5,370 bases of DNA from an uncultured Campylobacter sp. (GTDB lineage: Bacteria; Campylobacterota; Campylobacteria; Campylobacterales; Campylobacteraceae): contig NZ_CALKTQ010000332.1 in NCBI RefSeq assembly GCF_937997465.1, forward strand, positions 1 to 5,370, read 5' to 3'. A program made the translations under genes and the position numbers. Every line of letters starts with the position of its first letter. The first letter of the stretch is position 1. Below are positions 1 through 5,370 of this stretch, piece after piece. The notes beneath the pieces are model-generated. The model did no database searches, had not been told where the DNA came from, and saw only the letters and a list, made by a program, of their open reading frames with translations.

Positions 1-136
1 GGTGGAGCCACTTTGACTCCTCGCCCTCCATAAATAAAAATTCGCCTTTTTTATATTTTTTTAGGATGCTGATATCTTCTAGCCTTTTTAGCTCGGCCTC
101 GTTTAGCCCCTGAAAAAACGGGATTTGCTCTAGCAT
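1..136 (-). CDS. Crp/Fnr-family transcriptional regulator, N-terminal part (cut by window edge)
   Basis: Translating the minus strand from ATG at 136-134 gives 45 codons open to the window edge, starting MLEQIPFFQGLNEAEL. The pattern is that of the start of a cyclic-nucleotide-binding-type sensor domain in Crp/Fnr regulators: a short helix with 'IPFFQGLNEAELKRL', then a strand with 'YKKGEFLFMEGEE' (residues about 30-40), where the K/R-G-x-x-LF-x-EG motif is typical. Such proteins act in the cytoplasm as dimers that bind DNA through a C-terminal helix-turn-helix, which is outside the window. Ligand and targets cannot be judged. No cysteine lies in the visible part, so there is no sign yet of an Fnr-type iron-sulfur cluster. 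A plausible AAGAG ribosome site (146-142) sits 5 bases before ATG. The gap to the mscL stop is 12 bases, so it is probably co-transcribed with mscL. Confidence 0.8.
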   Translation of the reverse strand, partial: MLEQIPFFQGLNEAELKRLEDISILKKYKKGEFLFMEGEESKWLH

Positions 137-148
137 TTGCGCTCTTAT

Positions 149-553
149 TTATTTTTTTAAAAGATCTCTGATTTCGGTTAGAAGCGCGACGTCCTCAGGT
201 ACCGGCGCAGGCTCCTCGGATTTTGGCTCCTCGACTTTTGGTTTTTTGAGCGAATTTATAGCCTTAACGACGCAGAAAATACAAAACGCGATAATCGTAA
301 AATCGACCATCGTTTGTATAAACGAGCCGTAGTTTACGGTTACGGCAGCCGTATCGCCGACTGCGTCTTTTAGCGTAAATTTTAAATCCGTAAAATTTAC
401 GCCCCCGGTTAGTACGCCTACGATTGGCATGATAACGTCGCCCACTAGCGAGCTAACGATCTTACCGAAAGCCCCTCCGATCACGACGCCCACGGCCATG
501 TCGATGACGTTGCCGCGCATTGCGAATTCTTTAAATTCCTTGATGAAACTCAT
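149..553 (-). CDS. mscL: Large-conductance mechanosensitive channel MscL
   Basis: This inner-membrane homopentameric channel opens under high membrane tension and releases solutes during hypo-osmotic shock. The 134 residues match the usual family length (E. coli 136) and align over the whole length. The N-terminal amphipathic helix begins MSFIKEFKEFAMRGNVIDMA. TM1 is at about 16-44 and keeps the pore-constriction glycine G22 in 'AVGVVIGGAFGKIVSSLV'. A periplasmic loop lies at about 45-75, TM2 at about 76-100 ('YGSFIQTMVDFTIIAF'), and a charged Pro/Glu linker at 103-120. The C-terminal bundle helix ends in 'LLTEIRDLLKK'. The ATG is preceded by AAAGGA with a 5-base spacer. Nothing is missing. 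It is transcribed divergently from gltX and is followed closely by the Crp/Fnr-type gene. Confidence 0.97.
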   Translation of the reverse strand: MSFIKEFKEFAMRGNVIDMAVGVVIGGAFGKIVSSLVGDVIMPIVGVLTGGVNFTDLKFTLKDAVGDTAAVTVNYGSFIQTMVDFTIIAFCIFCVVKAINSLKKPKVEEPKSEEPAPVPEDVALLTEIRDLLKK

Positions 554-563
554 CTTTTTCCTT

Positions 564-579
564 TAAATTTTAAAATTTA
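564..579. repeat. Perfect 16-bp AT-only palindrome in the mscL leader
   Basis: TAAATTTTAAAATTTA reads the same on both strands. It lies between the proposed mscL -10 box (592-587) and the mscL ribosome site, so it would fall near the transcription start or in the short leader. It could be an operator, but it consists only of A and T in an AT-rich spacer, in a genome where AAATTT is very common, so chance is a real alternative. Confidence 0.4.
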
Positions 580-586
580 GATATCA

Positions 587-592
587 ATTATA
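587..592 (-). promoter_or_regulatory. Putative -10 box of mscL
   Basis: The minus strand reads TATAAT at 592-587, 33 bases upstream of the mscL ATG, in an AT-rich stretch. Campylobacter vegetative promoters usually lack a clear -35 box and rely on TATAAT plus AT-rich upstream DNA, which fits here. There is no upstream TGn extension. This is the best candidate in the spacer but is not proven. Confidence 0.5.
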
Positions 593-641
593 TTTATTTT
601 AGCTTCACAAAAGATAAAAAAGCGAGGTTAAATGCCAAAAA

Positions 642-650
642 TGCTATAAT
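642..650 (+). promoter_or_regulatory. Extended -10 promoter of the gltX-yggT-slt operon
   Basis: TGCTATAAT is a consensus TATAAT at 645-650 with the TGn extension at 642-644. Transcription would start near 657, giving a leader of about 22 bases before the gltX ATG. No recognisable -35 hexamer is present, as is usual for Campylobacter sigma-70 promoters. The same nine bases occur before mobB. Confidence 0.7.
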
Positions 651-678
651 CGCCCCAAAAATCAATAAGGAAATAAAA

Positions 679-1980
679 ATGTATCGTTTTGCGCCGTCGC
701 CTACAGGCGATATGCATCTGGGAAATTTAAGGGTTGCGATCCTAAACTACGTCTGTTCGCTCCAGGATAAAAGCGGCTTTATCATCCGCATCGAGGATAC
801 CGACAAGGAGCGCAATATCCCCGGGAAAGACAAGGAAATTTTAGAAATTTTGGAGCTTTTCGGCATCAAATGGGACACGCTTTATTATCAAAGTAAAAAT
901 TTAAAATTTCACCGCGAATTTGCGGCAAAGCTTTTGATAGATAAAAAGGCGTTTTCGTGCTTTTGCACTGAAAGCGAGTTGGAGGCTAAAAAAGAAGCCG
1001 CCAAGGCTAGAGGCGAAGCCTACCGCTACGACGGCACATGCGAGCACCTAAGCGACAACGAAGTGCTAAATAACCAAAAGCCTTTCGTCGTGCGCATGAA
1101 AAAGCCGCTAGGCACGATGAAATTTAAAGATGCTATAAAGGGCGAGATCAGCTTCGAGCCTGAAAACGTCGATAGTTTTGTGATTATGCGCGCTGATTTT
1201 ACGCCGACATATAACTTCGCCTGCGCGGTCGATGATATGCTAGAGGGCGTAACCTTCGTCATCCGCGGCGAGGATCACGTCAGCAACACGCCAAAGCAAG
1301 ACCTCATCCGCGAGGGTCTAGGCTACACGCAAAAGATAAACTACGCTCACCTGCCTATCATCTTAAACGTCGAGGGCAAAAAAATGAGCAAACGCGAGAA
1401 CGAAAGTAGCGTAAAATGGCTACTCTCGCAAGGCTTTATGCCTGAAGCCATCGCAAACTATATCGTTTCTCTTGGCTACAAAGCACCGGTTGAAATATTT
1501 ACAATAGAAGAAGCCGCGCAGTGGTTTGATATCTCGAAGGTTTCGGCGTCTCCGGCCAAATTTGACGTCAAGCAGCTTGAGCACATCAACCGCGAACACA
1601 TCAAAAGAGCAAGCGACGCAAGACTAGCCGCGCTAATGGGTATAAAGCCAGAATTTGCGGCGATAGCTAGATTTTACACTCAAGAAAGCAGCCTGCTAGC
1701 CGAGATAAAGGCCAAGGTCGATGCGATTTTCGCGAGCAAATTTATTCCAGATGAGTTTAAGGCGGGTTGCGAGGCGATAAAAGCTGCTGTAAATTCGCTA
1801 AATTTGAGCGAATTTGGTGAATTTAACGAGCTAAAAAAAGCTCTCATGGACGCGACCGGACTAAAAGGCAAAGGCTTTTTTATGCCGCTTAGAATTTTGC
1901 TCACGGGCGCCGAACACGGTCCCGAGCTTAGCGAGCTATATCCGCTCATTAAACCGTATCTAAAGGAAATTTTACGATGA
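679..1980 (+). CDS. gltX: Glutamyl-tRNA synthetase, probably the tRNA-Gln-charging GluRS2 type
   Basis: This cytoplasmic class I aminoacyl-tRNA synthetase joins glutamate to tRNA using ATP. The Rossmann catalytic domain opens with 'RFAPSPTGDMHLGNLR'; HLGN at 13-16 is the HIGH signature. The KMSKR loop is intact at 235-239. C94-x-C96 and C121-x-H123 reproduce the spacing of the E. coli GluRS zinc ligands. A helical anticodon-binding domain fills the C-terminal part. Length is 433 residues, slightly short of E. coli (471) but usual for the epsilonproteobacterial paralogue. These bacteria lack GlnRS and carry two GluRS enzymes. The GDMHxGNLR signature and the yggT-slt neighbours match H. pylori HP0643, which misacylates tRNA-Gln for later amidation by GatCAB, so that role is inferred here. 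AAGGA at 667-671 with a 7-base spacer supports the ATG. It is the first gene of its operon. Confidence 0.95.
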   Translation: MYRFAPSPTGDMHLGNLRVAILNYVCSLQDKSGFIIRIEDTDKERNIPGKDKEILEILELFGIKWDTLYYQSKNLKFHREFAAKLLIDKKAFSCFCTESELEAKKEAAKARGEAYRYDGTCEHLSDNEVLNNQKPFVVRMKKPLGTMKFKDAIKGEISFEPENVDSFVIMRADFTPTYNFACAVDDMLEGVTFVIRGEDHVSNTPKQDLIREGLGYTQKINYAHLPIILNVEGKKMSKRENESSVKWLLSQGFMPEAIANYIVSLGYKAPVEIFTIEEAAQWFDISKVSASPAKFDVKQLEHINREHIKRASDARLAALMGIKPEFAAIARFYTQESSLLAEIKAKVDAIFASKFIPDEFKAGCEAIKAAVNSLNLSEFGEFNELKKALMDATGLKGKGFFMPLRILLTGAEHGPELSELYPLIKPYLKEILR

Positions 1981-2264
1981 TATTTTCGGTATTTTTAGAA
2001 GCAGTCGGCAGTATTCTGCATATCGTTATCAGCGCCTACACGTGGATCATCATAGGCGCAGCGATCATAAGCTGGGTGCGCCCCGATCCCTATAATCCTA
2101 TCGTGCAGCTGCTCTACCGCCTCACCGAGCCCGTCTATGCCGCTATCCGCCGCGTGATACCGACGGTTTTTGGCGGTATAGATATAGCGCCTATTATCGT
2201 GCTTTTGTCGCTTCAGTTTATAGATAGATTTTTCGTAAGGCTTATGTTTGCTTACGCTGCTTAA
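1977..2264 (+). CDS. yggT: YggT-family integral membrane protein
   Basis: This 95-residue inner-membrane protein belongs to the YggT family, whose members have one or two repeats of a short hydrophobic unit; this is the single-unit form. There is a hydrophobic stretch at about 5-34, the family signature 'SWVRPDPYNP' at 32-41, an amphipathic middle with 'LYRLTEPVYAAIRRVIP' (46-62), then 'GGIDIAPIIVLLSLQF' (66-81), which begins the second membrane segment. The molecular role of the family is not settled; links to envelope or cell-division functions and osmotic stress have been suggested in other bacteria. The ATG overlaps the gltX stop by four bases (ATGA), and AAGGA lies at 1963-1967, so translation is probably coupled to gltX. 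The 3' end overlaps slt by 17 bases. Confidence 0.93.
   Translation: MIFSVFLEAVGSILHIVISAYTWIIIGAAIISWVRPDPYNPIVQLLYRLTEPVYAAIRRVIPTVFGGIDIAPIIVLLSLQFIDRFFVRLMFAYAA
2237..2240 (+). promoter_or_regulatory. Ribosome binding site that fixes the slt TTG start
   Basis: AAGG at 2237-2240 lies 7 bases before TTG at 2248. The slt frame has a stop at 2236-2238 and no other start codon between it and the TTG. The nearby ATG at 2244 belongs to the yggT frame. The TTG is therefore the best-supported slt start. Confidence 0.75.
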
Positions 2265-3879
2265 ATTTATCCTGCCCGCGATTTTTGCGGCGGCGGCGTT
2301 TGGCGGAGTTAAGAGTTTTGAGGAGATAAAAGACGAGCCTAAGGGGCTTGCTAAGGATTACTACTTTTACCGTCTTTTAACCGAAGGCGACTACACCAAG
2401 GAGCAGGCGCAAATTTTAAACAAAGACGTCTTTCGCCGAGCAGGCGTGCTGGCAAAAGAGCTAGCCGTAATCCTACCGCCTAAAAAAGCTAAAGACGTAT
2501 GCGATAGCGTAAGCGCGAAAAATATCCTAGACGCAAACGTAACCTGCCAAAAACAGCGCCTTAGAGTGCCTTTTATGATGAAGCTAAAGAAGGAAACTAG
2601 GCAAAAGCTGGCGGATAAATTTAAAGACTCCGATCCGCTTCTTTACCGCCGCCTTAGCGCCCTAAACGCGAAGCATCCAGAGGACGAATTTGCTAAATTT
2701 AACGATACGGACGCGTTTTTGGTTTATTTTAAACAGTCTTCGCACAAGGATAAATTTGATAAGATATTTGACGCAAATTTTATAAATTTACTCGCGACGA
2801 AAAAGGAGTTTCACGCTCTAGCAAACGATTTGATAATCGATAAAAAATCGGCCAAATTTAGACAAAATTTTCTCGCGATAAAAGAAACCGAGCTTGCCGG
2901 CAAGGACGCCTTTATGCTCGGCATAAACGCGGTTTTGTTAAATTTGCCAAAAGATGCGATGAGGTTTTTTGCTAGAGCCGAGGCGGCATTTGATAGGCAG
3001 GACCGCAAAGATAACGCAGTGTTTTGGCTGTATCTACTAAGTAAAAATACAATCTATCTTGATAAGCTAAATCAAAGCCGCGACGTAAATATCTATACGC
3101 TTTATGCAAACGAGCTAACGGGCGCAAGTCCGGCCGCAAATATCGTCTCTCCGACGCCTACGAAAGAAAAGGTAGCTGACTACGACATAAAAGACCCGTT
3201 TTTGTGGCAAAAGACGTTTAAAATGATAAAAGAGATGAGTGCGCAGGACGCAGCAAAGCACTCTGAGGCCTTTAACACCAAAGAAACGCTGGGACAGTAT
3301 GCCTACCTGATGGAAAAAGCAAGCGGCTACAAGGATAGTTACTTCGTCATGCCGTTTGTTGATGAGCTAGAGGAAGTAAACGCGACTAGAAAGGCGCTTC
3401 TTTATGCGATCGGCAGGCAAGAAAGCCGCTTTATCCCGGCCGTCATCTCGACCTCTTACGCGCTTGGTATGATGCAGTTTATGCCGTTTTTAGCTAATCA
3501 CATCGGCAAAAAAGAGCTTGCAATCCCAAATTTTGACCAAGACGATATGTTTGACCCGCGCCTTGCGTTAAAATTTGCGGATCATCATCTAAATTATTTG
3601 GAGAAATACCTCTATCATCCGCTCTTCGTCGCTTACGCGTATAACGGCGGTATCGGCTTTACTAAAAAGATGCTTCAGCGAGGCGACCTTTTTAACGAAG
3701 GAAAATACGAGCCGTTTTTATCCATGGAGCTAGTACCCTTCGCCGAGAGCCGCGACTACGGCAAAAAGGTACTAGCAAACTATGTTATTTACCTAAAGCT
3801 TCTCCGTTCCAGTACATCGATTTCGACACTTTTTGAAAGCTTAAAGACGCCTTCTTTGACGGATAAATTTCGAAAGTAA
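2248..3879 (+). CDS. slt: Soluble lytic murein transglycosylase (Slt70-like, GH23 family)
   Basis: The enzyme cleaves the MurNAc-GlcNAc bond of peptidoglycan in the periplasm, forming 1,6-anhydro-MurNAc ends. The first ~22 residues form a plausible Sec signal peptide (MLTLLKFILPAIFAAAAFGG). A long, mostly helical superhelix-like region follows to about residue 370. The C-terminal SLT catalytic domain has the catalytic glutamate E392 in 'AIGRQESRF', 'ALGMMQFMP' at 405-413 and 'AYNGG' at 464-468, the three classic motifs in order. Length (543) is close to that of Campylobacter Slt proteins and shorter than E. coli Slt70. It begins with TTG inside yggT. No later ATG keeps the signal peptide. The last 31 residues are encoded antisense to the convergent lipoprotein gene. 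Gene order gltX-yggT-slt is shared with H. pylori and C. jejuni. Confidence 0.95.
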   Translation: MLTLLKFILPAIFAAAAFGGVKSFEEIKDEPKGLAKDYYFYRLLTEGDYTKEQAQILNKDVFRRAGVLAKELAVILPPKKAKDVCDSVSAKNILDANVTCQKQRLRVPFMMKLKKETRQKLADKFKDSDPLLYRRLSALNAKHPEDEFAKFNDTDAFLVYFKQSSHKDKFDKIFDANFINLLATKKEFHALANDLIIDKKSAKFRQNFLAIKETELAGKDAFMLGINAVLLNLPKDAMRFFARAEAAFDRQDRKDNAVFWLYLLSKNTIYLDKLNQSRDVNIYTLYANELTGASPAANIVSPTPTKEKVADYDIKDPFLWQKTFKMIKEMSAQDAAKHSEAFNTKETLGQYAYLMEKASGYKDSYFVMPFVDELEEVNATRKALLYAIGRQESRFIPAVISTSYALGMMQFMPFLANHIGKKELAIPNFDQDDMFDPRLALKFADHHLNYLEKYLYHPLFVAYAYNGGIGFTKKMLQRGDLFNEGKYEPFLSMELVPFAESRDYGKKVLANYVIYLKLLRSSTSISTLFESLKTPSLTDKFRK

Positions 3880-4279
3880 GGTTGATTTTATCGCTTTTGA
3901 TCTCTGGGGTGCTGACCTCAAAATACTGAGCCCACGGCACCTCAAAGCTCACTTTTTCTAAAAGCGGATCGTTGGCGGTCAGGCGTCTAACCATGATGCC
4001 TCGCTGCGAGCCGTTTGCGCTAAAGCTCTCGTCTAAAATTTTAGCTTCTTTGGGATGCACGGCCACGACGAATTTCTCTCTTTTTTGTTCATCGATTAGC
4101 TCGCTATAGATCGGATTTAGATAGGTTGCTACGATTAGGATATTCGTCTTGGCATCTATGATTTCAGATTTGCTAGTGTAGGCTAAAAGCTCGTTTTTTA
4201 ATGGTTCGTGGATATATTTTTTATCCGCACAGCCAGCTAACGCCAAAATAAAACTTAAAAAAAATACGCTCTTTTTCAT
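3785..4279 (-). CDS. Putative lipoprotein of unknown function
   Basis: The 164-residue product starts with a clear lipoprotein signal: MKKS, a hydrophobic core, and the lipobox LAGC at 14-17, so C17 should be lipidated after cleavage by signal peptidase II. The +2 residue is Ala, which under the E. coli sorting rule would favour the outer membrane; whether the rule holds here is unknown. The mature part mixes charged and strand-like stretches ('TNILIVATYLNPIYSEL', 'KINLTFEIYP') with no motif I recognise. It corresponds by position to C. jejuni Cj0842, annotated as a putative lipoprotein. The ATG is preceded by AGAGG (4291-4287) with a 7-base spacer. The final 95 bases, about 31 codons, overlap the end of slt on the opposite strand, so no intergenic terminator separates the two genes. 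Confidence 0.85.
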   Translation of the reverse strand: MKKSVFFLSFILALAGCADKKYIHEPLKNELLAYTSKSEIIDAKTNILIVATYLNPIYSELIDEQKREKFVVAVHPKEAKILDESFSANGSQRGIMVRRLTANDPLLEKVSFEVPWAQYFEVSTPEIKSDKINLTFEIYPSKKASLSFQKVSKSMYWNGEALGK

Positions 4280-4305
4280 TTTAATACCTCTTTAAATTTG
4301 GTGCT

Positions 4306-4311
4306 ATTTTA
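4306..4311 (-). promoter_or_regulatory. Possible -10 box of the lipoprotein gene
   Basis: The minus strand reads TAAAAT at 4311-4306, 26 bases before the lipoprotein ATG. It is one mismatch from TATAAT and correctly placed for a short leader. In such AT-rich DNA this is weak evidence. Confidence 0.3.
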
Positions 4312-4341
4312 GATAAATTTTGCTTTTAAAAAGCCTAAATT

Positions 4342-4350
4342 TGCTATAAT
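4342..4350 (+). promoter_or_regulatory. Extended -10 promoter of mobB-fbp
   Basis: TGCTATAAT, with TATAAT at 4345-4350, is identical to the gltX promoter box. The expected start near 4357 leaves a leader of about 23 bases to the mobB ATG. Upstream is AT-rich DNA without a clear -35 hexamer. Confidence 0.7.
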
Positions 4351-4379
4351 TCGCGTAAATTTCAAAAATTCGGAGAAAA

Positions 4380-4862
4380 ATGAAAAAAGCGGCGATGGCG
4401 TTTTCCGGACCTTCAAATAGCGGCAAAACTACGCTTATTTTAAAGGTCGCCAAAAAATTTATCGATGACGGGCTAAAAGTCGTAATCATCAAGCACGACC
4501 CGGGCGACAAGGCGAGGTTTGACGTCGAGGGCAAGGATAGCTACAAATTTAGCCAAATAGGCGCCGAGGTCGCAGTCATGAGCCCGACGCGCACGACCTT
4601 TTTCTCGCAGGAGAGCAAGAGCGTGGAGGATGTCGTAATGATGGCTGGCGAGTTTGATTTGCTACTAGTTGAGGGGCTAAAGACCCTGCCGCTACCGCGC
4701 ATTAGCGTGTTTAAGGACGAGATAAACGAGGATTATCTTAGCTTTTCAAACGCGATCGCAAGCTACAAAAGAGACTACGTCATAGATAAGCCAAACTTTG
4801 ATCTAGACGATACGCAGGCTATCTGCGAGTGGATACTAAAAAACGCAAAGGTGTTAAAATGA
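4380..4862 (+). CDS. mobB: Molybdopterin-guanine dinucleotide biosynthesis protein MobB
   Basis: MobB is a cytoplasmic GTP-binding P-loop protein that assists MobA in attaching GMP to molybdopterin, giving the cofactor of bacterial molybdoenzymes such as nitrate reductase and formate dehydrogenase. The Walker A loop is GPSNSGKTT at residues 10-18. The family pattern 'VVIIKHD' (34-40) followed by 'FDVEGKDSYKFSQIGA' (47-62) is clear, as is the Walker B-like 'DLLLVEGLK' at 93-101. At 160 residues it is close to normal family length and not fused to MobA or MoeA. The ATG has GGAG at 4372-4375, with a rather short spacer of 4 bases. It overlaps fbp by four bases and has its own extended -10 promoter; mobA is not in this window. 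Confidence 0.93.
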   Translation: MKKAAMAFSGPSNSGKTTLILKVAKKFIDDGLKVVIIKHDPGDKARFDVEGKDSYKFSQIGAEVAVMSPTRTTFFSQESKSVEDVVMMAGEFDLLLVEGLKTLPLPRISVFKDEINEDYLSFSNAIASYKRDYVIDKPNFDLDDTQAICEWILKNAKVLK

Positions 4863-5370
4863 ACGAAATTTTCGAAACGATTAAAAAGATCGCCGTAAAA
4901 ATCGGCGAAGAGATAAAATACGCCGATCTAGGCTATACGGGTCACGCTAACGCCACGGGCGACACGCAGCTAAAACTAGACGTGAGGAGCGACGAGATCA
5001 TCACGGCCGAGTTTGCAAATTTAGCCTGCGTAAAAGCGCTCGTTAGCGAAGAAAAAGAGGATATGCTGGCGCTAAACGAGAGTGCGAAATTTATCGTCGC
5101 ATACGATCCGCTAGACGGCTCTAGCCTAGTGGACGTAAATTTTTCTATCGGCTCGATTTTTGGCATTTACGAAAACGAGCTAACGCCGCAAAATCTAAAA
5201 GCCGCAGCCTACGTCGTTTACGGCCCGCGCCTGGAGCTCGTGCTTTGCGAGGAGGGGATGGCTCCGGCACTTTACCGCCTAGGCAGGGACGGCGAGTTTA
5301 AATTTATCAAAAATCTAGCGCTCGCGCAAAAAGGCAAACTAAACGCCACGGGTGCTACGCAAAAGGACTG
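4859..5370 (+). CDS. fbp: Fructose-1,6-bisphosphatase class I, N-terminal part (cut by window edge)
   Basis: The reading frame from ATG at 4859 stays open for 170 codons to the window edge, about 60% of the ~280 residues expected for a Campylobacter enzyme. It hydrolyses fructose 1,6-bisphosphate to fructose 6-phosphate in the cytoplasm, the committed step of gluconeogenesis. Recognisable parts are 'GDTQLKLDVRSDE' (34-46) and the SEE motif at 63-65. The metal- and substrate-binding signature DPLDGSS is at 83-89, followed by 'VDVNFSIGSIFGIYE' (91-105). 'NATGATQKD' is at 162-170, near where the substrate region continues. Acidic ligands E64, D83 and D86 are present. The start overlaps the mobB stop (ATGA), with AAAGG at 4847-4851, so coupling to mobB is likely. 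Confidence 0.95.
   Translation, partial: MNEIFETIKKIAVKIGEEIKYADLGYTGHANATGDTQLKLDVRSDEIITAEFANLACVKALVSEEKEDMLALNESAKFIVAYDPLDGSSLVDVNFSIGSIFGIYENELTPQNLKAAAYVVYGPRLELVLCEEGMAPALYRLGRDGEFKFIKNLALAQKGKLNATGATQKD

Noticed and set aside
574..587. Possible Fnr-type box (ATCAA half site) upstream of mscL
   Set aside because: Only one half (583-587) matches; the expected TTGAT at the other side reads AATTT, so the dyad is not there.
1026..1262. Minus-strand open frame inside gltX
   Set aside because: It is antisense to the conserved catalytic domain of gltX, shows no family likeness and has no separate promoter or ribosome site that I can see.
1680..1949. Minus-strand open frame in the 3' part of gltX
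   Set aside because: Serine- and leucine-rich shadow of the GluRS anticodon-binding domain with no independent support.
3860..3897. Possible GATAAA/TTTATC stem followed by a T-rich tract as a terminator after slt
   Set aside because: Six AT-rich base pairs around a long loop would be unstable, and it lies within the lipoprotein coding sequence.
4322..4334. Short inverted repeat GCTTTT-A-AAAAGC between the lipoprotein gene and mobB
   Set aside because: Only six-base arms without a loop that can form a hairpin, AT-rich, and upstream of both genes, so it is neither a terminator nor a convincing operator.
4942..5166. Minus-strand open frame near the right edge
   Set aside because: It is antisense to fbp, which is clearly coding here through the DPLDGSS signature; the serine-rich translation is typical of a shadow frame.

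Overview
The window looks like an ordinary core-genome segment of a Campylobacter species. Three things point there: the gene set and order (glutamyl-tRNA synthetase, YggT, soluble lytic transglycosylase, convergent lipoprotein, MobB, fructose-1,6-bisphosphatase); the isolated TATAAT boxes in AT-rich spacers; and the frequent AAATTT runs. From memory, C. jejuni carries the same order around Cj0840c-Cj0845c, and Helicobacter pylori keeps the gltX-yggT-slt part (HP0643-HP0645). The coding DNA looks richer in G+C than C. jejuni, with many GCG, CGC and CTA codons. This fits the C. showae / rectus / curvus / gracilis side of the genus, but the species is an inference.

Layout: on the minus strand at the left edge, a mechanosensitive channel gene (mscL) is followed after 12 bases by the start of a Crp/Fnr-type regulator that runs off the window. 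A 125-base divergent intergenic region separates mscL from a plus-strand operon, gltX-yggT-slt, whose genes overlap by 4 and 17 bases. slt starts with TTG. The 3' end of slt overlaps by 95 bases the end of a convergent minus-strand lipoprotein gene of unknown function. A second divergent spacer of 100 bases leads into a plus-strand pair, mobB-fbp, with a 4-base overlap; fbp is cut by the right edge.

Roles: the genes serve separate housekeeping functions: osmotic protection (MscL), charging of tRNA (GltX, probably the tRNA-Gln-specific epsilonproteobacterial paralogue), envelope biology (YggT, Slt, lipoprotein), molybdenum cofactor maturation (MobB) and gluconeogenesis (Fbp). I see no mobile element, CRISPR array, RNA gene or defence system. 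I found no convincing undescribed system. The points most worth a second look are the long slt/lipoprotein 3' antisense overlap, the GluRS paralogue with an intact zinc site, a perfect 16-bp palindrome in the mscL leader, and the matching extended -10 boxes of the two plus-strand operons.
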